A DNA stretch of 64,000 nt. Source: Desulfobacteraceae bacterium. GTDB taxonomy: Bacteria; Desulfobacterota; Desulfobacteria; Desulfobacterales; SURF-7. Below the pieces are notes generated by a model. The model ran no database searches and was not told where the DNA came from. It saw nothing but the letters and a program-made list of their open reading frames with translations. Shown one piece after another: positions 1-9,441 of this stretch (the stretch's first letter is position 1; each line of letters begins with the position of its first letter). The stretch is taken from assembly GCA_003599865.1 (NCBI GenBank), contig QZKS01000050.1:62001-126000 (forward strand), read 5' to 3'. The position numbers and the translations under genes were made by a program.

Positions 1-691
1 GTTCAGGCATTGGAGGCTCCATCAGGCAACCATCTTTCAGATAAATCACCCTGCCGCCGGTGTTATGTATGATCTCTTTATCATGTGTCGCAATTATGAC
101 GGTAGCCCCACGATCATGAACCCCCTTGAGCAGGCTCATGATTACATCTGCGGATTCGGAGTCAAGGCTTCCGGTTGGTTCATCTGCCAGAATAATTTTG
201 GGATCACCGACAACCGCTCTGGCAACAGCAATTCTTTGCTGCTCCCCCCCGGAAAGACTTGGCGGAAAAGCATTGATCCTTTCTTCCATCCCGACAGTAC
301 GTAAAACACTGCCCACTTTTTTCTGAATGAAACGAGTCTTCTCTCCCTTGACTTCCAGTACCAGTGCAATATTTTCATACACGGTTTTTGTCGGTATCAG
401 CTTGTAATCCTGAAAAATGATGCCGAATTGTCTTCTGACCAGCGGAATCCGGTTTTTTGAGATTCTCGACAAGTTCATTCCATCAATCAAAATCTGTCCT
501 TCCGTCAAGGCCTCCCCAAAGTACAGAAGTCTGAGCAGGGTGGATTTTCCGGCACCGCTGGGGCCGGTCACCAGAAGTAACTCATTTTGTTCAACATCCA
601 AAGTGATATCGGCCAGTGCGTTCTTTTTACCATACCGCTTATGTACATGAAACATTCGTATGATGGCGTTTTCTGCTTTATTCTCCGTCAT
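1..691 (-). CDS. ftsE: Cell division ATP-binding protein FtsE (3' end outside window)
   Basis: ABC-type ATPase that partners with the membrane protein FtsX to control peptidoglycan hydrolases at the division site. The visible ~230 residues show Walker A (GPSGAGKST), a Q-loop (FGIIFQDYKL), the signature LSGGEQQR, Walker B (IILADEP) and the switch His in ATHD, in the usual order. The short single-domain form and the N-terminal MFHVHKRYG stretch are typical of FtsE rather than of a LolD or MetN exporter ATPase, though LolD remains the main alternative. The ATG at 691 overlaps the stop of a small upstream ORF (ATGA), implying translational coupling. The gene runs off the left edge, where ftsX would be expected. 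Confidence 0.88.
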   Translation of the reverse strand, partial: MTENKAENAIIRMFHVHKRYGKKNALADITLDVEQNELLLVTGPSGAGKSTLLRLLYFGEALTEGQILIDGMNLSRISKNRIPLVRRQFGIIFQDYKLIPTKTVYENIALVLEVKGEKTRFIQKKVGSVLRTVGMEERINAFPPSLSGGEQQRIAVARAVVGDPKIILADEPTGSLDSESADVIMSLLKGVHDRGATVIIATHDKEIIHNTGGRVIYLKDGCLMEPPMPE

Positions 692-1056
692 TCAATCAAT
701 ACCTGTCTCACTGCATTGTTTTGATTTACCCGGGATGGGTTGACATAATTGAAGAGTGTTATCAACTCAACATCTGCAATTTTCAGGCCGAAAAAACCCT
801 GAACCTTTTTATCTCGCGGCCGACCATAAAAACATGACTGATGGAAATGAGCAATTGTGGGAAACGCTTGAACCATCAGCCTCCGATACAGACAGGGCTC
901 CTGTGTATCAACATTATTAGTTGTAATTCTATAATGTTGTAAGAAAGAATTCAATAGTTTTTCTTGCCTCAGCGGGTTTTGAATTGACCTGTCCACGATA
1001 AACTGATACTGCACTCCTGGATGTAAGGAGTGCTGCCAACAGTTTTCCTTATCCAT
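688..1056 (-). CDS. Small hypothetical protein coupled to ftsE
   Basis: An open frame of about 122 codons whose TGA overlaps the ftsE ATG by four bases. I take the internal ATG at 1056 as start because GGAGG precedes it, although only two bases away; a TTG at 1092 would give 134 residues. The protein is polar, rich in Gln, Asn and Arg, with no signal peptide, membrane segment or motif that I recognise. Codon choice is mixed rather than clearly like its neighbours. The overlap with ftsE is the main argument for it being real; it could also be a chance frame in the ftsE leader. Confidence 0.4.
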   Translation of the reverse strand: MDKENCWQHSLHPGVQYQFIVDRSIQNPLRQEKLLNSFLQHYRITTNNVDTQEPCLYRRLMVQAFPTIAHFHQSCFYGRPRDKKVQGFFGLKIADVELITLFNYVNPSRVNQNNAVRQVLIE

Positions 1057-1202
1057 TGCCTCCACTGGGTCCCTGACAAAGGCTTCTTCCAATTCAGTGG
1101 GGGCTTTTTATCGAATCATTGCATGAATTGCAACATTTTCTTTCAAATATAAGGTATTATAAAAGATTATCGCTTATCAAGTGCTTCCGGAGACAATTGG
1201 GA

Positions 1203-1766
1203 ATGAAAAATGAACTGATTGAAATGTTATGTAAAAAATCATTTAAATACAGCCGGACCCCTGTTTTCAAACTGGTTTCCGGTGAAATGAGTTGTTTTTA
1301 TGTCAATTGTAAACCGACGATTTTACATCCCAGAGGAATGTTTCTGACAGGACACCTGGTTTTCGAGGAGATAAAAGAATTGGGATTAGCCGGTATCGGC
1401 GGACTGACATTTGGTGCAGATCCCATAGCGATTGCCACCGCTTTTGTATCGGAAATCAAAAACAAACCGGTCAATGCTTTTTCCATTCGAAAGGAACAGA
1501 AAGATCACGGCATTATCAAATGGGTGGAAGGAGATTTACAACCGGGAGACAAAATCGCGATATTGGAGGACGTCGTCACTACCGGCGGTTCTACCATTAA
1601 AGCGATTGAACGGGCCCGATCGGAAGGGCTTGATGTGGTCAAGGTCGTTACCCTGATCGATCGACAGGAAGGCGGTATTGACAAAATCAGCGAGCATGTC
1701 AAGGATATCTCATCCATCATTACAAGAGATGAACTGATTGACGCATTTACAAAGCAATCCATGTAA
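1203..1766 (+). CDS. pyrE: Orotate phosphoribosyltransferase
   Basis: Transfers orotate onto PRPP to give OMP, the fifth step of pyrimidine synthesis. The PRPP-binding motif [12 protein letters not shown] sits near residue 120-131, preceded by the catalytic-loop region with RKEQKDHG, and the early segment [13 protein letters not shown] matches the family. Starting at ATG 1203 gives 187 residues, the usual bacterial length, with GGAG about 10 bases upstream; the frame stays open to a TTG at 1119, but the extra residues are not family-like. It is divergent from the ftsE side and convergent with queD. Confidence 0.93.
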   Translation: MKNELIEMLCKKSFKYSRTPVFKLVSGEMSCFYVNCKPTILHPRGMFLTGHLVFEEIKELGLAGIGGLTFGADPIAIATAFVSEIKNKPVNAFSIRKEQKDHGIIKWVEGDLQPGDKIAILEDVVTTGGSTIKAIERARSEGLDVVKVVTLIDRQEGGIDKISEHVKDISSIITRDELIDAFTKQSM

Positions 1767-1819
1767 ACGAGGCACTTCCGGACATTTTTTGAAATGTCAA
1801 AAAAGACCATGATTATGCA

Positions 1820-2191
1820 TTATTCCGGCATATAAGTCGCACACGCATTTTCCGATTCCCATACCGCAACCCGAGATACATATATTGCTTCCCCTTTTAA
1901 GCAATCCTGAAGTTTTGTCGCAATATAATAGGCAATATTTTCCGATGAAGGGTTCCCGCCTGCTAAAAAATCAAGTTCGTTCAAATATTTATGATCAAGA
2001 GTGTTCATGATTTCCGATAAATGGTTTTTCAGTTGCCCGAAATCAACCAGGACACCGGCCTTATTTAACTGCTTTCCGGCAAAATAGGCTTCAACCTTCC
2101 AGTTATGACCATGAAGATTTTCACATTTTTCAGCTACCATGCGCAGCTGATGTGCTGCCGCAAAATGATCCGTCACTTTTAATTCAAACAT
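1820..2191 (-). CDS. queD: 6-carboxy-5,6,7,8-tetrahydropterin synthase (QueD/PTPS family)
   Basis: Converts dihydroneopterin triphosphate to 6-carboxytetrahydropterin on the route to preQ0 and queuosine. Family signs: an early zinc His (FAAAHQL), the catalytic Cys and zinc ligands in CENLHGHNW, LDHKYLNE with the catalytic His, PSSENIA, and the C-terminal substrate Glu in WESENACATY. I chose ATG 2191 (123 residues) because AGGAG lies about 10 bases upstream; an upstream in-frame ATG at 2239 adds 16 polar residues without a ribosome site. No other queuosine gene is adjacent. Confidence 0.92.
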   Translation of the reverse strand: MFELKVTDHFAAAHQLRMVAEKCENLHGHNWKVEAYFAGKQLNKAGVLVDFGQLKNHLSEIMNTLDHKYLNELDFLAGGNPSSENIAYYIATKLQDCLKGEAIYVSRVAVWESENACATYMPE

Positions 2192-2299
2192 TGAATCGTT
2201 CTCCTGGTTTTTTGTATTTTCCGATATCTTTTTGTTCAACCAAGCATGCCCTTCATACCTTACAAAAACAGAAAACAGTAAGCATGAAATCCCACAAAA

Positions 2300-3406
2300 T
2301 CAATTGGCGGCATGCCCTTTTAGAATATTCTTGAGCTTATTCGTCAATTTGTCGGATTCCAGTTTTGAAAAATCTTTTAAGAGTGTCGCCTGTTTCTTGT
2401 TCAGGTTGGTCGGTGTGAGTATCTGTACCTGGATAATTTGATCCCCTCGTCCATAGCCCCTTAAGGACGGGATTCCTTTCCCCTCCAGACGAAAGGTCTC
2501 ACCATATTGGGTTCCCTTGGGTATCCGAAGCGTCTCTTCCCCCTCAAGCGTCTGGACCTTGATTTCATCACCAAGAGCTGCCTGGATAAAAGAAATCTGT
2601 ATGCTGCTGATAACATCCGTGTTGTTCCGTGCAAACACCTTATGGGGCTTGACGCCAATAAATACATAAAGGTCACCGGGCGGTCCTCCCATTCCGGTTT
2701 CTCCCTCACCGGTCAGTCGCAATCTCGAACCGGAGTCAACCCCTGCCGGGATTTTGACAGCCACTGTTTTATTGATCAGGACTTGTCCGGCCCCCTTACA
2801 CTCCGAACATGGACTGGTTATCTTTTTCCCCCTGCCATTGCAGGAAGGACAGGTTGTACTGACGGTAAAAAACCCCTGGGTTCTGGTCGCCTGTCCGGAC
2901 CCCCCGCAATACTGGCAGACTTCCGGTTGTGTTCCGGGTTCACATCCATTACCATTACAGGTTGGACAGGTTTCCGCTTTTTCAAGTTCGATTTTTTTTT
3001 CCGTCCCAAAAGCAGCTTCCATAAATTCAAGATTTAAATCATACCTCAGATCCGCCCCTCTTCTCACCCGGCTCCCCGAATGTCTTCGCCCCGAGCTGAA
3101 TCCAAAAAAATCTTCAAAAATATCCCCAAAGCTTGAAAAAATGTCTTCGAAGCCTCGTGCCCCGGAAAAACCGGCACCCTCAAGCCCCTGATGACCATAT
3201 TGATCATAAATTTGACGTTTCTTCTGGTCACTCAAAACCTCATAGGCTTCGGCAGCTTCCTTAAATTTTTCTTCGGCTTCTTTATCTCCCGGATTTTTAT
3301 CCGGATGAAATTGAATGGCAAGTTTTCGATAGTTTTTTTTCAACTCACTTGATGATGCGTCCCGATGAACACCAAGCACCTCATAATAATCCCGTTTCGT
3401 ACTCAT
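2300..3406 (-). CDS. dnaJ: Chaperone protein DnaJ
   Basis: Hsp40 co-chaperone that stimulates DnaK ATP hydrolysis and holds unfolded substrates. Domain order is complete: J domain (residues 1-70) with the HPD tripeptide in FHPDKNPG, a Gly/Phe-rich linker ([12 protein letters not shown]), four zinc-binding CxxCxGxG repeats ([32 protein letters not shown]) and two C-terminal substrate domains. Length is about 368 residues, normal for type I DnaJ. The ATG at 3406 precedes the canonical [11 protein letters not shown]. No dnaK or grpE is in the window, so dnaJ stands alone here, divergent from ubiE. Confidence 0.96.
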   Translation of the reverse strand: MSTKRDYYEVLGVHRDASSSELKKNYRKLAIQFHPDKNPGDKEAEEKFKEAAEAYEVLSDQKKRQIYDQYGHQGLEGAGFSGARGFEDIFSSFGDIFEDFFGFSSGRRHSGSRVRRGADLRYDLNLEFMEAAFGTEKKIELEKAETCPTCNGNGCEPGTQPEVCQYCGGSGQATRTQGFFTVSTTCPSCNGRGKKITSPCSECKGAGQVLINKTVAVKIPAGVDSGSRLRLTGEGETGMGGPPGDLYVFIGVKPHKVFARNNTDVISSIQISFIQAALGDEIKVQTLEGEETLRIPKGTQYGETFRLEGKGIPSLRGYGRGDQIIQVQILTPTNLNKKQATLLKDFSKLESDKLTNKLKNILKGHAAN

Positions 3407-3501
3407 AGAGAAACCCAATTCATTTTATATTCTGTTTTCAAAAAAACCAAATCTTTGTTCCACCGGAAAGCAAAAAAGCGCTTCCTTTTACAATCTCGAC
3501 T

Positions 3502-3543
3502 ACCGGCGTTGCTTCCGGTATAGTGTTGCAGGCAACCGCCGGT
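3502..3543. other. Imperfect hairpin in the dnaJ-ubiE divergent region
   Basis: ACCGGCGTTGC (3502-3512) pairs with GCAACCGCCGGT (3532-3543) with one bulged base and a 19-base loop. The 218-base space between the two starts holds no other clear element. There is no T-tract, so it is not an obvious terminator; it may be a regulatory structure or chance. Confidence 0.3.
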
Positions 3544-3624
3544 TATGATACTGGCTTGTAAGAGAACGCACCGGCCCATGGGTAAAACTAACTCATAAAA
3601 CTAATACAGAAGTCCGGCTTGTCA

Positions 3625-4332
3625 ATGAAGAATATAGAGCTTCCATTCATCAGAGAGATGTTCGATTCAATCGCGCCGAGGTATGACCTGCTCAATCGTC
3701 TGCTGAGCCTTCGACAGGATGTATACTGGCGGCGGAAAATGATATCGGCAATCCTATCCACGCACCCCGAAACCGTTCTTGACATGGCCTGCGGGACCGG
3801 AGATGTGATTCTTGAAATTCACAAGCAAATGGGAGCCGGGATATCCATCATCGGATCTGATTTTTCACCGAACATGCTTCAACTGGCCAGGCAAAAAATA
3901 GCCACAACACAAGGAAAGGACAAAATTACCCTGATCGCCGGGAATGCTTTGCACATGCCTTTTAAACCAAACAGTTTTGATGCCATTACCATTGCATTCG
4001 GCATACGGAATATTGCGGATAAGGAAACCGTTTTGAAAGCCTTTTGCCACGGACTTAAAAAAGGCGGCATCCTTGCTGTTTTAGAGCTGACCACACCGCC
4101 AAAAGGAATTTTTCTTTCTCTGTATCTTTTTTATTTTCGAAAAATATTGCCGCTGATCGGCTGGCTGATCTCAGGCGACACAAAGGCTTACCAGTATCTT
4201 CCGGAATCTGTGTTGCATTTTCCGGAATCCAGAATTTTTGCCGGCATCATGAAATCTGCCGGCTTTGCCAATATCCGGTGGCGGAGGTTTACTTTTGGTA
4301 TTGTAACCCTGTATCTTGGAGAAAAATCATAA
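3625..4332 (+). CDS. ubiE: Demethylmenaquinone/ubiquinone C-methyltransferase
   Basis: SAM-dependent methyltransferase that methylates the quinone ring, producing menaquinone in anaerobes (MenG activity). The N-terminal MFDSIAPRYDLLNRLLS is the UbiE signature, motif I is VLDMACGTGD, and later motifs GSDFSPNML, FGIRNI and GDTKAYQYLPESV are all typical. Length is 235 residues from ATG 3625; a TTG two codons upstream is possible. It converges on nadB, the two stop codons being only three bases apart, so there is no room for a terminator between them. Confidence 0.94.
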   Translation: MKNIELPFIREMFDSIAPRYDLLNRLLSLRQDVYWRRKMISAILSTHPETVLDMACGTGDVILEIHKQMGAGISIIGSDFSPNMLQLARQKIATTQGKDKITLIAGNALHMPFKPNSFDAITIAFGIRNIADKETVLKAFCHGLKKGGILAVLELTTPPKGIFLSLYLFYFRKILPLIGWLISGDTKAYQYLPESVLHFPESRIFAGIMKSAGFANIRWRRFTFGIVTLYLGEKS

Positions 4333-4335
4333 CCA

Positions 4336-5976
4336 TTATCCGATAAAAGGTCGCCTGAGGATTGTATCTTTTTTCCAGAGGCTGTCATTTTTCTCCGGAT
4401 ACCCGATATTATAATGAAGCCCGCGGCTTTCTTTTCGATGCATGGCGCAACGGATGATCAGATCCGCAACGGTTGCCAGGTTTCGCAGCTCAATCAGGTC
4501 CGCAGTAATCTTAAAATCCCAATAATATTCATTTATTTCTTTTAAAATAATTTCAATGCGCCGCTTGGCCCGCTCCAGCCGTTTATCGGAACGGACAATT
4601 CCCACATAATTCCACATCAGCCGCCTGATCTCATCCCAATTGTGGCTGACCATAATCTGTTCATCACTGTCGGTTGTGCTCATCTCATCCCAGGGAGAAA
4701 TTTCCGGACATTTAAACTGATAATTTTTCAGATCTTCTATGGCCGCAGCAGAGGCTTTATGGGAATATACCAGCGCTTCCAGCAGGGAATTACTGGCCAG
4801 CCGGTTTGCTCCATGCAGTCCGGTGCAGGCCGCCTCTCCGACAACATAAAGATACCGGATATCGCTCCGTCCTTCCATATCGGTTGCGACACCACCGCAC
4901 ATATAGTGTGCAGCCGGTACCACCGGCAGCGGTTCTTTGGTCATATCAAAACCGAATTGAAGCGCTTTGCGATATAAGTTCGGAAACCGGTTCTTGATGA
5001 ACGTCTCCCCTTTATGGGATATGTCCAGAAGAACAAACTCCTTTCCGCTTTTCTTCAACTCCGTATCAATGGCCCTTGCGACAACATCCCTGCAGGCAAG
5101 ATCCTTAAGCGGATCATATTTTTCCATAAATGATTTGCCTTGTGCATCAATCAGTCTGCCGCCTTCCCCTCGTACCGCCTCTGATATTAAAAAATTTTTT
5201 GCGTCCGGATGATACAAACAGGTTGGATGAAATTGAACAAATTCAAGATTGGCAACCGTGGTTCCCGCCCGATAACCCATTGCGATCCCGTCACCGGTTG
5301 CAATATCAGGGTTGCTTGTGTACAGATAAACCTTCCCGGCCCCGCCCGTAGCCAGCAACGTAATTTTGGAACAGAATGTTTTTACGATCCTTCCGGAACG
5401 ATCAAATACATACGCCCCGCAACAATGATCCTCATGCGTTGTCGTGACAAGCCCGCGTTTCACCCTGGTTGAACAGGTAATCAAGTCAATGGCCAGATGA
5501 TTTTCATAAACGGTGATCCGGTCATTTTTCTGGATTTGTTCCAGCAGGGCGCATTCCACCGCCTCTCCCGTCATATCCTGAGCATGGACAATCCGATTCC
5601 AGGAATGCCCTCCTTCACGGCCCAGATCCAGAGTTTCCTCATTTAAAGCAATATGTTCAGGCGATGATTTGGTATTGAATTGCACGCCAAGGCGGATCAA
5701 TTCACGAATCCTTGCCGGCCCGTCTTTCACAACCATCTCGACCACATTCGGGTCACAAAGCCCGCTTCCGGAATTGAAGGTGTCCTCCATGTGGGCCTCA
5801 TAAGAGTCCAGATGATCAAATACAGAGGCGATCCCTCCCTGTGCATAGTTCGTGTTGCTTTCTGCAGCCCTTTTTTTGGTCACCAGGGCAACCGTCCCTG
5901 CCTCTGCCACCTTGAGCGCAAACATCAGGCCGGCAACTCCGCTTCCAATAATTAAAAAATCAGATTCTATCTTCAT
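4336..5976 (-). CDS. nadB: L-aspartate oxidase
   Basis: FAD enzyme that oxidises L-aspartate to iminoaspartate, the first step of de novo NAD synthesis; in anaerobes fumarate serves as the electron acceptor. The FAD dinucleotide motif IIGSGVAGL lies at the N-terminus, followed by SNTNYAQGGIA, the HPTCLYHP region, AAHYMCGGV and the C-terminal HGANRLASNSLLEALV with the catalytic Arg. About 546 residues, standard for NadB and distinct from fumarate reductase flavoproteins by these motifs. Start ATG 5976 has AGGA nine bases upstream; an ATG at 5994 is less likely. Confidence 0.95.
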   Translation of the reverse strand: MKIESDFLIIGSGVAGLMFALKVAEAGTVALVTKKRAAESNTNYAQGGIASVFDHLDSYEAHMEDTFNSGSGLCDPNVVEMVVKDGPARIRELIRLGVQFNTKSSPEHIALNEETLDLGREGGHSWNRIVHAQDMTGEAVECALLEQIQKNDRITVYENHLAIDLITCSTRVKRGLVTTTHEDHCCGAYVFDRSGRIVKTFCSKITLLATGGAGKVYLYTSNPDIATGDGIAMGYRAGTTVANLEFVQFHPTCLYHPDAKNFLISEAVRGEGGRLIDAQGKSFMEKYDPLKDLACRDVVARAIDTELKKSGKEFVLLDISHKGETFIKNRFPNLYRKALQFGFDMTKEPLPVVPAAHYMCGGVATDMEGRSDIRYLYVVGEAACTGLHGANRLASNSLLEALVYSHKASAAAIEDLKNYQFKCPEISPWDEMSTTDSDEQIMVSHNWDEIRRLMWNYVGIVRSDKRLERAKRRIEIILKEINEYYWDFKITADLIELRNLATVADLIIRCAMHRKESRGLHYNIGYPEKNDSLWKKDTILRRPFIG

Positions 5977-6094
5977 ATCATTTTTTCCTGACATTATTTT
6001 ATCCTGGATAAGTCAATATCAAAGATGGGTTCTGCAGGGATCTATAATAAATGAATATTCACCGGTCTGCTAAGGGAATTACCCTTTCCGATCA

Positions 6095-6733
6095 TTACAG
6101 CAAGGATGACCGTCTTCGCTGTTTTTTTGTGCTAAATCCAATGAGAAAACCAAAAAAGAGAACCCCGGCACCCAATAATCCGATCTTGATGTTTCTTTGC
6201 AGTAGTAGCTCGTTTAATTCCGTTGCTCTTCTGGTTTGTTTTTCAAGGTTGAGAGTAGCTTCCTCATACTTGGATTTTAATGATAGAAAATCAGCGGATT
6301 CCTGCTTCAAGGTTTCATAACTATTCGAAATTTTGTTTAAAGATGCCGTTATTTGATCGAGCTCAGACACCAGCCTTTTATTTTCTTCAACATATTTTGC
6401 ATTTTCTGCCTCCAGAACCGATGTCCGGGCCAATAATTTATCATATTTTCCCTGCAATGCATCCAGCATCAAATCGCTTGGCATTTCCGGAGAAAGAAAA
6501 CGGCTTAAAATCCATCCTTCCTTGCCGGTAGTTGAACGGACACGGCTCCAGTCTCCTCCGGGCTCCAGAACCTCTACCTCATTTCCGGTCTGAAGCATCT
6601 GAATCACCTTATGATCGGTCCCTGCCCCGGTCCTCAGCGTAACCTTAATGATATTCGTCACGTACATTTTTTCCGCATATGCATCACCGGTCAAGGCGAT
6701 CATGAGCAGCCCTAACATAGCCATATATTTCAT
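6095..6733 (-). CDS. SH3-domain, coiled-coil membrane protein (TIGR04211/YgiM-like)
   Basis: Envelope protein of unknown role. From ATG 6733 (GGAG about 10 bases upstream) it has a signal peptide ending near AYA, a bacterial SH3 domain (about residues 22-85, with VTLRTGAG and GWILSRFL), a long heptad-rich coiled coil (about 95-180), one transmembrane helix (IGLLGAGVLFFGFLIGF) and a basic tail. This order matches the 'SH3 and anchor' family to which E. coli YgiM belongs. The SH3 domain should be periplasmic and may bind peptidoglycan. It appears monocistronic. Confidence 0.8.
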   Translation of the reverse strand: MKYMAMLGLLMIALTGDAYAEKMYVTNIIKVTLRTGAGTDHKVIQMLQTGNEVEVLEPGGDWSRVRSTTGKEGWILSRFLSPEMPSDLMLDALQGKYDKLLARTSVLEAENAKYVEENKRLVSELDQITASLNKISNSYETLKQESADFLSLKSKYEEATLNLEKQTRRATELNELLLQRNIKIGLLGAGVLFFGFLIGFSTKKQRRRSSLL

Positions 6734-7125
6734 TGAATCTGTTCTCCATTGGGATATCATCATATTCTCTCTTTTTCCTTCGAAGGCCCTTTAGATCACA
6801 ACCGCAGCCAACGAATATTCACCGCACGATGGTTTTGTTTCTCAGTATATATAATCGAAAAGAAACCATAACCATCCAAAATAAATTTTTAATAATCGTT
6901 TGAAAAGCATCCGGCAAGAAATTTTTTCGTTTTCTAAACCGGTAACATCTCCTGCAGCCTGCCATAGTTATTCCAATATGATGCTGAAGTGTCAATTATG
7001 TCAATAATTTCTTTTCAATTTTCAGCCGTTATGGTATGAAACCCGTCAAGGGAAACAATCAATCAAAATATTGAATAAAATGGAAAATTTTAACATACAA
7101 AGTGCATCCAATCCGGAATGGTTAA
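6734..7125. other. Divergent intergenic region, no gene seen
   Basis: AT-rich 392-base space between two divergent genes. On the minus strand two TTGACA boxes occur nine bases apart (6990-6995 and 6999-7004) and could serve a promoter for the SH3 gene, but the -10 matches are poor. No RNA gene, repeat or terminator was recognised. Confidence 0.4.
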
Positions 7126-7554
7126 ATGATTGCATTTGATTTACAATGTGAAAACGGACATTCTTTTGAAGGATGGTTTGAAAGCAACGGCGCTTTTGAT
7201 AAACAGAAAAAAAGAGGGCTTGTTACCTGCCCGGTCTGCAACAGCATTTCCGTGTCCAAAGCATTGAGCCGGTTCGGCATTATCAAATCCAATGCCGCCT
7301 CAAAAGACATGCAGATCAATCCACAATCGGCATTGGAAAACATCAGCAAACAAATTTTTGATTTTGTAGAAAAAAACTTCGATGATGTGGGAACTGATTT
7401 TACCAAAGAAGCCTTGAAAATACATTATGGTGTAACGGAACCCAGAAACATAAAAGGTATATCCAGCAAAGAAGAAGAAAAAATGTTGAAAGAAGAGGGA
7501 GTCGACTTCATCAAGATACCAATGCCTGCTGAAAAAAACGATACGGACGCATAG
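7126..7554 (+). CDS. DUF1178 family protein
   Basis: 142-residue protein of a widespread proteobacterial family of unknown function. It opens with MIAFDLQCENGHSFEGWF and carries a CPVC pair near residue 36, so Cys11, the nearby His and the CxxC probably form a zinc site. The middle is helical and the end acidic (SSKEEEKMLKEEGVDF). It precedes cobT by about 100 bases on the same strand, but no functional tie is known. Confidence 0.85.
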   Translation: MIAFDLQCENGHSFEGWFESNGAFDKQKKRGLVTCPVCNSISVSKALSRFGIIKSNAASKDMQINPQSALENISKQIFDFVEKNFDDVGTDFTKEALKIHYGVTEPRNIKGISSKEEEKMLKEEGVDFIKIPMPAEKNDTDA

Positions 7555-7653
7555 CGTTTTTCCATCCATTCCAGCCATCATAAATGAATTGAAAATCCGT
7601 GTTGCGAATCATGATGACCGCACGTTTTTTTGATTGCAGAAGGAGAATACAGC

Positions 7654-8721
7654 ATGACCATGCTTGAAAAAACAATCCGAAATATCCATAGACCCAATAC
7701 GACAGTATATGAACAGGCAAAGGAAAGACTTCGCCGACAGGCACGTCCTGCCGGAAGCCTGGGTATTCTGGAAGATGTCGGTGCCAGGCTGGCCGGAATA
7801 TTTGAAACCCTGGATGTCAGGCTGACCCATAAAATCATCGTTACCTGTGCCGGTGATCATGGAGTCTGTGCAGAGGGAGTCAGCCTGTTTCCTTCTGAAG
7901 TGACCAGTCAGATGGTTTATAATTTTATCCACGCCGGTGCATCCATCAATGTCCTTGCAAGACATGCCAATGCGCGGGTGGAGGTTGCAGACCTGGGAGT
8001 TGCGCATGATTTTCCGGCCGATCTGCCCATCTTCCATAAAAAAGTCGGCCGGGGTACCAAAAACCTCTCGACAGGGCCCGCCATGACACGGGAAGAAGCC
8101 GTTAAAAGTATTGAAAATGGTATTGAAATAATTGACGAACTGGTTAAAAATGGGCCTGTTCACCTTCTGGGTACAGGCGACATGGGAATCGGCAATACCA
8201 CCCCATCCACAGCAATCATCGCCTGCTTTTCCCATCTACCGGTCTCGCAACTATGCGGACGCGGAACCGGTATCGATGACAATGGGCTCATGAAAAAAAT
8301 TTCCGCTATTGAAAGAGGACTCACATGCAATTCCCCAGATCCGGATGATCCCATCGACGTGCTTGCAAAGGTGGGCGGGTTTGAAATCGGCGGTCTCGCG
8401 GGCCTGGTGATCGGGGCCGCGGCAAACAACATTCCCGTAATCTGCGATGGGCTCATTTCGACTGCAGGGGCGCTGATTGCCTGCAAGCTGGCACCGGCAG
8501 CACGCAACTATCTTTTTGCCGGCCACAAATCCGTGGAGGTCGGCCATCGATTCATGCTCGAAGAATTGAATCTTGAACCCCTTCTGGACCTGCAATTCAG
8601 ACTGGGCGAAGGCACAGGGGCCGCCCTTGCTATGGAATTGATGGATGCTGCCACCAGAATTCTAATTGAAATCAAAACGTTTGAAGAAGTCGCCATTGCC
8701 GATGCCCAAGCGCAGCCATGA
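7654..8721 (+). CDS. cobT: Nicotinate-nucleotide--dimethylbenzimidazole phosphoribosyltransferase
   Basis: Makes alpha-ribazole phosphate, the activated lower ligand for cobalamin or other cobamides. Family motifs are present: RPAGSLGILE near the N-terminus, CAGDHGV, LLGTGDMGIGNTT, and the C-terminal RLGEGTGAALAM containing the catalytic Glu. About 355 residues. ATG 7654 is chosen because AGGAG precedes it; an upstream TTG at 7630 is in frame. It is the only cobamide gene in the window, and its stop overlaps the trmO start. Confidence 0.95.
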   Translation: MTMLEKTIRNIHRPNTTVYEQAKERLRRQARPAGSLGILEDVGARLAGIFETLDVRLTHKIIVTCAGDHGVCAEGVSLFPSEVTSQMVYNFIHAGASINVLARHANARVEVADLGVAHDFPADLPIFHKKVGRGTKNLSTGPAMTREEAVKSIENGIEIIDELVKNGPVHLLGTGDMGIGNTTPSTAIIACFSHLPVSQLCGRGTGIDDNGLMKKISAIERGLTCNSPDPDDPIDVLAKVGGFEIGGLAGLVIGAAANNIPVICDGLISTAGALIACKLAPAARNYLFAGHKSVEVGHRFMLEELNLEPLLDLQFRLGEGTGAALAMELMDAATRILIEIKTFEEVAIADAQAQP

Positions 8722-9425
8722 ACACCACCTTTCAACATATCGGAATCATCCACTCTTGCTTTACGGAAAAATTTGGTATCCCGAGACAATCCGGGCTAGT
8801 ATCGGAAGCGCCTGCCGAGGTGGAAATCTTCCCTCCTTATAACCGGGAAGAGGCCTTTCGCAAACTGGAAACCTTTTCCCATATCTGGATCTTGTTTGTA
8901 TTTCATGCCATAAAAATTAAAGACTGGAAACCGTGCGTTCGTCCTCCAAGATTGGGCGGGAATCAAAAGGTCGGTGTTTTTGCAACACGTTCCGGTTTTC
9001 GGCCAAACCGTATCGGAATGTCCTCGGTAAGGCTGATGAACATCAGACAAGAAGGCTCCTGTATCATATTATCGGTAAAAGGCGGTGATTTTCTGAATCA
9101 AACCCCGGTTCTGGATATCAAACCATATCTTCCCTATGCGGATATGATACCCTCTGCTGCCGGCGGTTTTGCCGCCGCAGCGCCGGAATCCGAATTGGCT
9201 GTTGAATTCTCCCCACAAGCCCTCGAAACCTGCACGGAAATAGAAAAACAAAGCTGCCCCGGCCTGTCGAAACTGATTGTTCAAACACTCTCAATTGATC
9301 CGCGGCCTGCCTACCATTCTCACAGACCGGTTCCAAAAGTATTTGGTGTAAAACTTTATAATTTTAACATAAAATGGGAAATCTCAGATGACGGCATCCT
9401 TGTCACGTCCATAGAAAACTGCTGA
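8718..9425 (+). CDS. trmO: tRNA (N6-threonylcarbamoyl-A37) methyltransferase TrmO (TsaA/YaeB family)
   Basis: SAM-dependent enzyme that methylates t6A37 in tRNA to m6t6A. The TsaA beta-barrel domain shows the family patterns IGIIHSCFTEKFGIPRQ, PPRLGGNQKVGVFATR and SGFRPNRIGMS, and the C-terminal DPRPAYH seen in TrmO. 235 residues, matching full-length E. coli-type TrmO. The ATG overlaps the cobT stop by four bases, so translation is coupled although the functions are unrelated. Confidence 0.88.
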   Translation: MNTTFQHIGIIHSCFTEKFGIPRQSGLVSEAPAEVEIFPPYNREEAFRKLETFSHIWILFVFHAIKIKDWKPCVRPPRLGGNQKVGVFATRSGFRPNRIGMSSVRLMNIRQEGSCIILSVKGGDFLNQTPVLDIKPYLPYADMIPSAAGGFAAAAPESELAVEFSPQALETCTEIEKQSCPGLSKLIVQTLSIDPRPAYHSHRPVPKVFGVKLYNFNIKWEISDDGILVTSIENC

Positions 9426-9441
9426 CGGCAGACAGTGGATT

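Noticed and set aside
1783-1810. Short hairpin GACATTT/AAATGTC between pyrE and queD
   Set aside because: Seven-base stem without a T-run on either strand; not convincing as a terminator.
2507-3191. Long open frames antisense to dnaJ (176 and 145 codons)
   Set aside because: They lie wholly within dnaJ, have no ribosome sites and their Cys/Gly-rich content mirrors the zinc-finger coding.
7555-7653. Possible cobalamin riboswitch ahead of cobT
   Set aside because: The space is under 100 bases and has no B12-box-like sequence.
7609-8235. 208-codon frame antisense to cobT
   Set aside because: Overlaps a well-supported enzyme gene and shows no family features.
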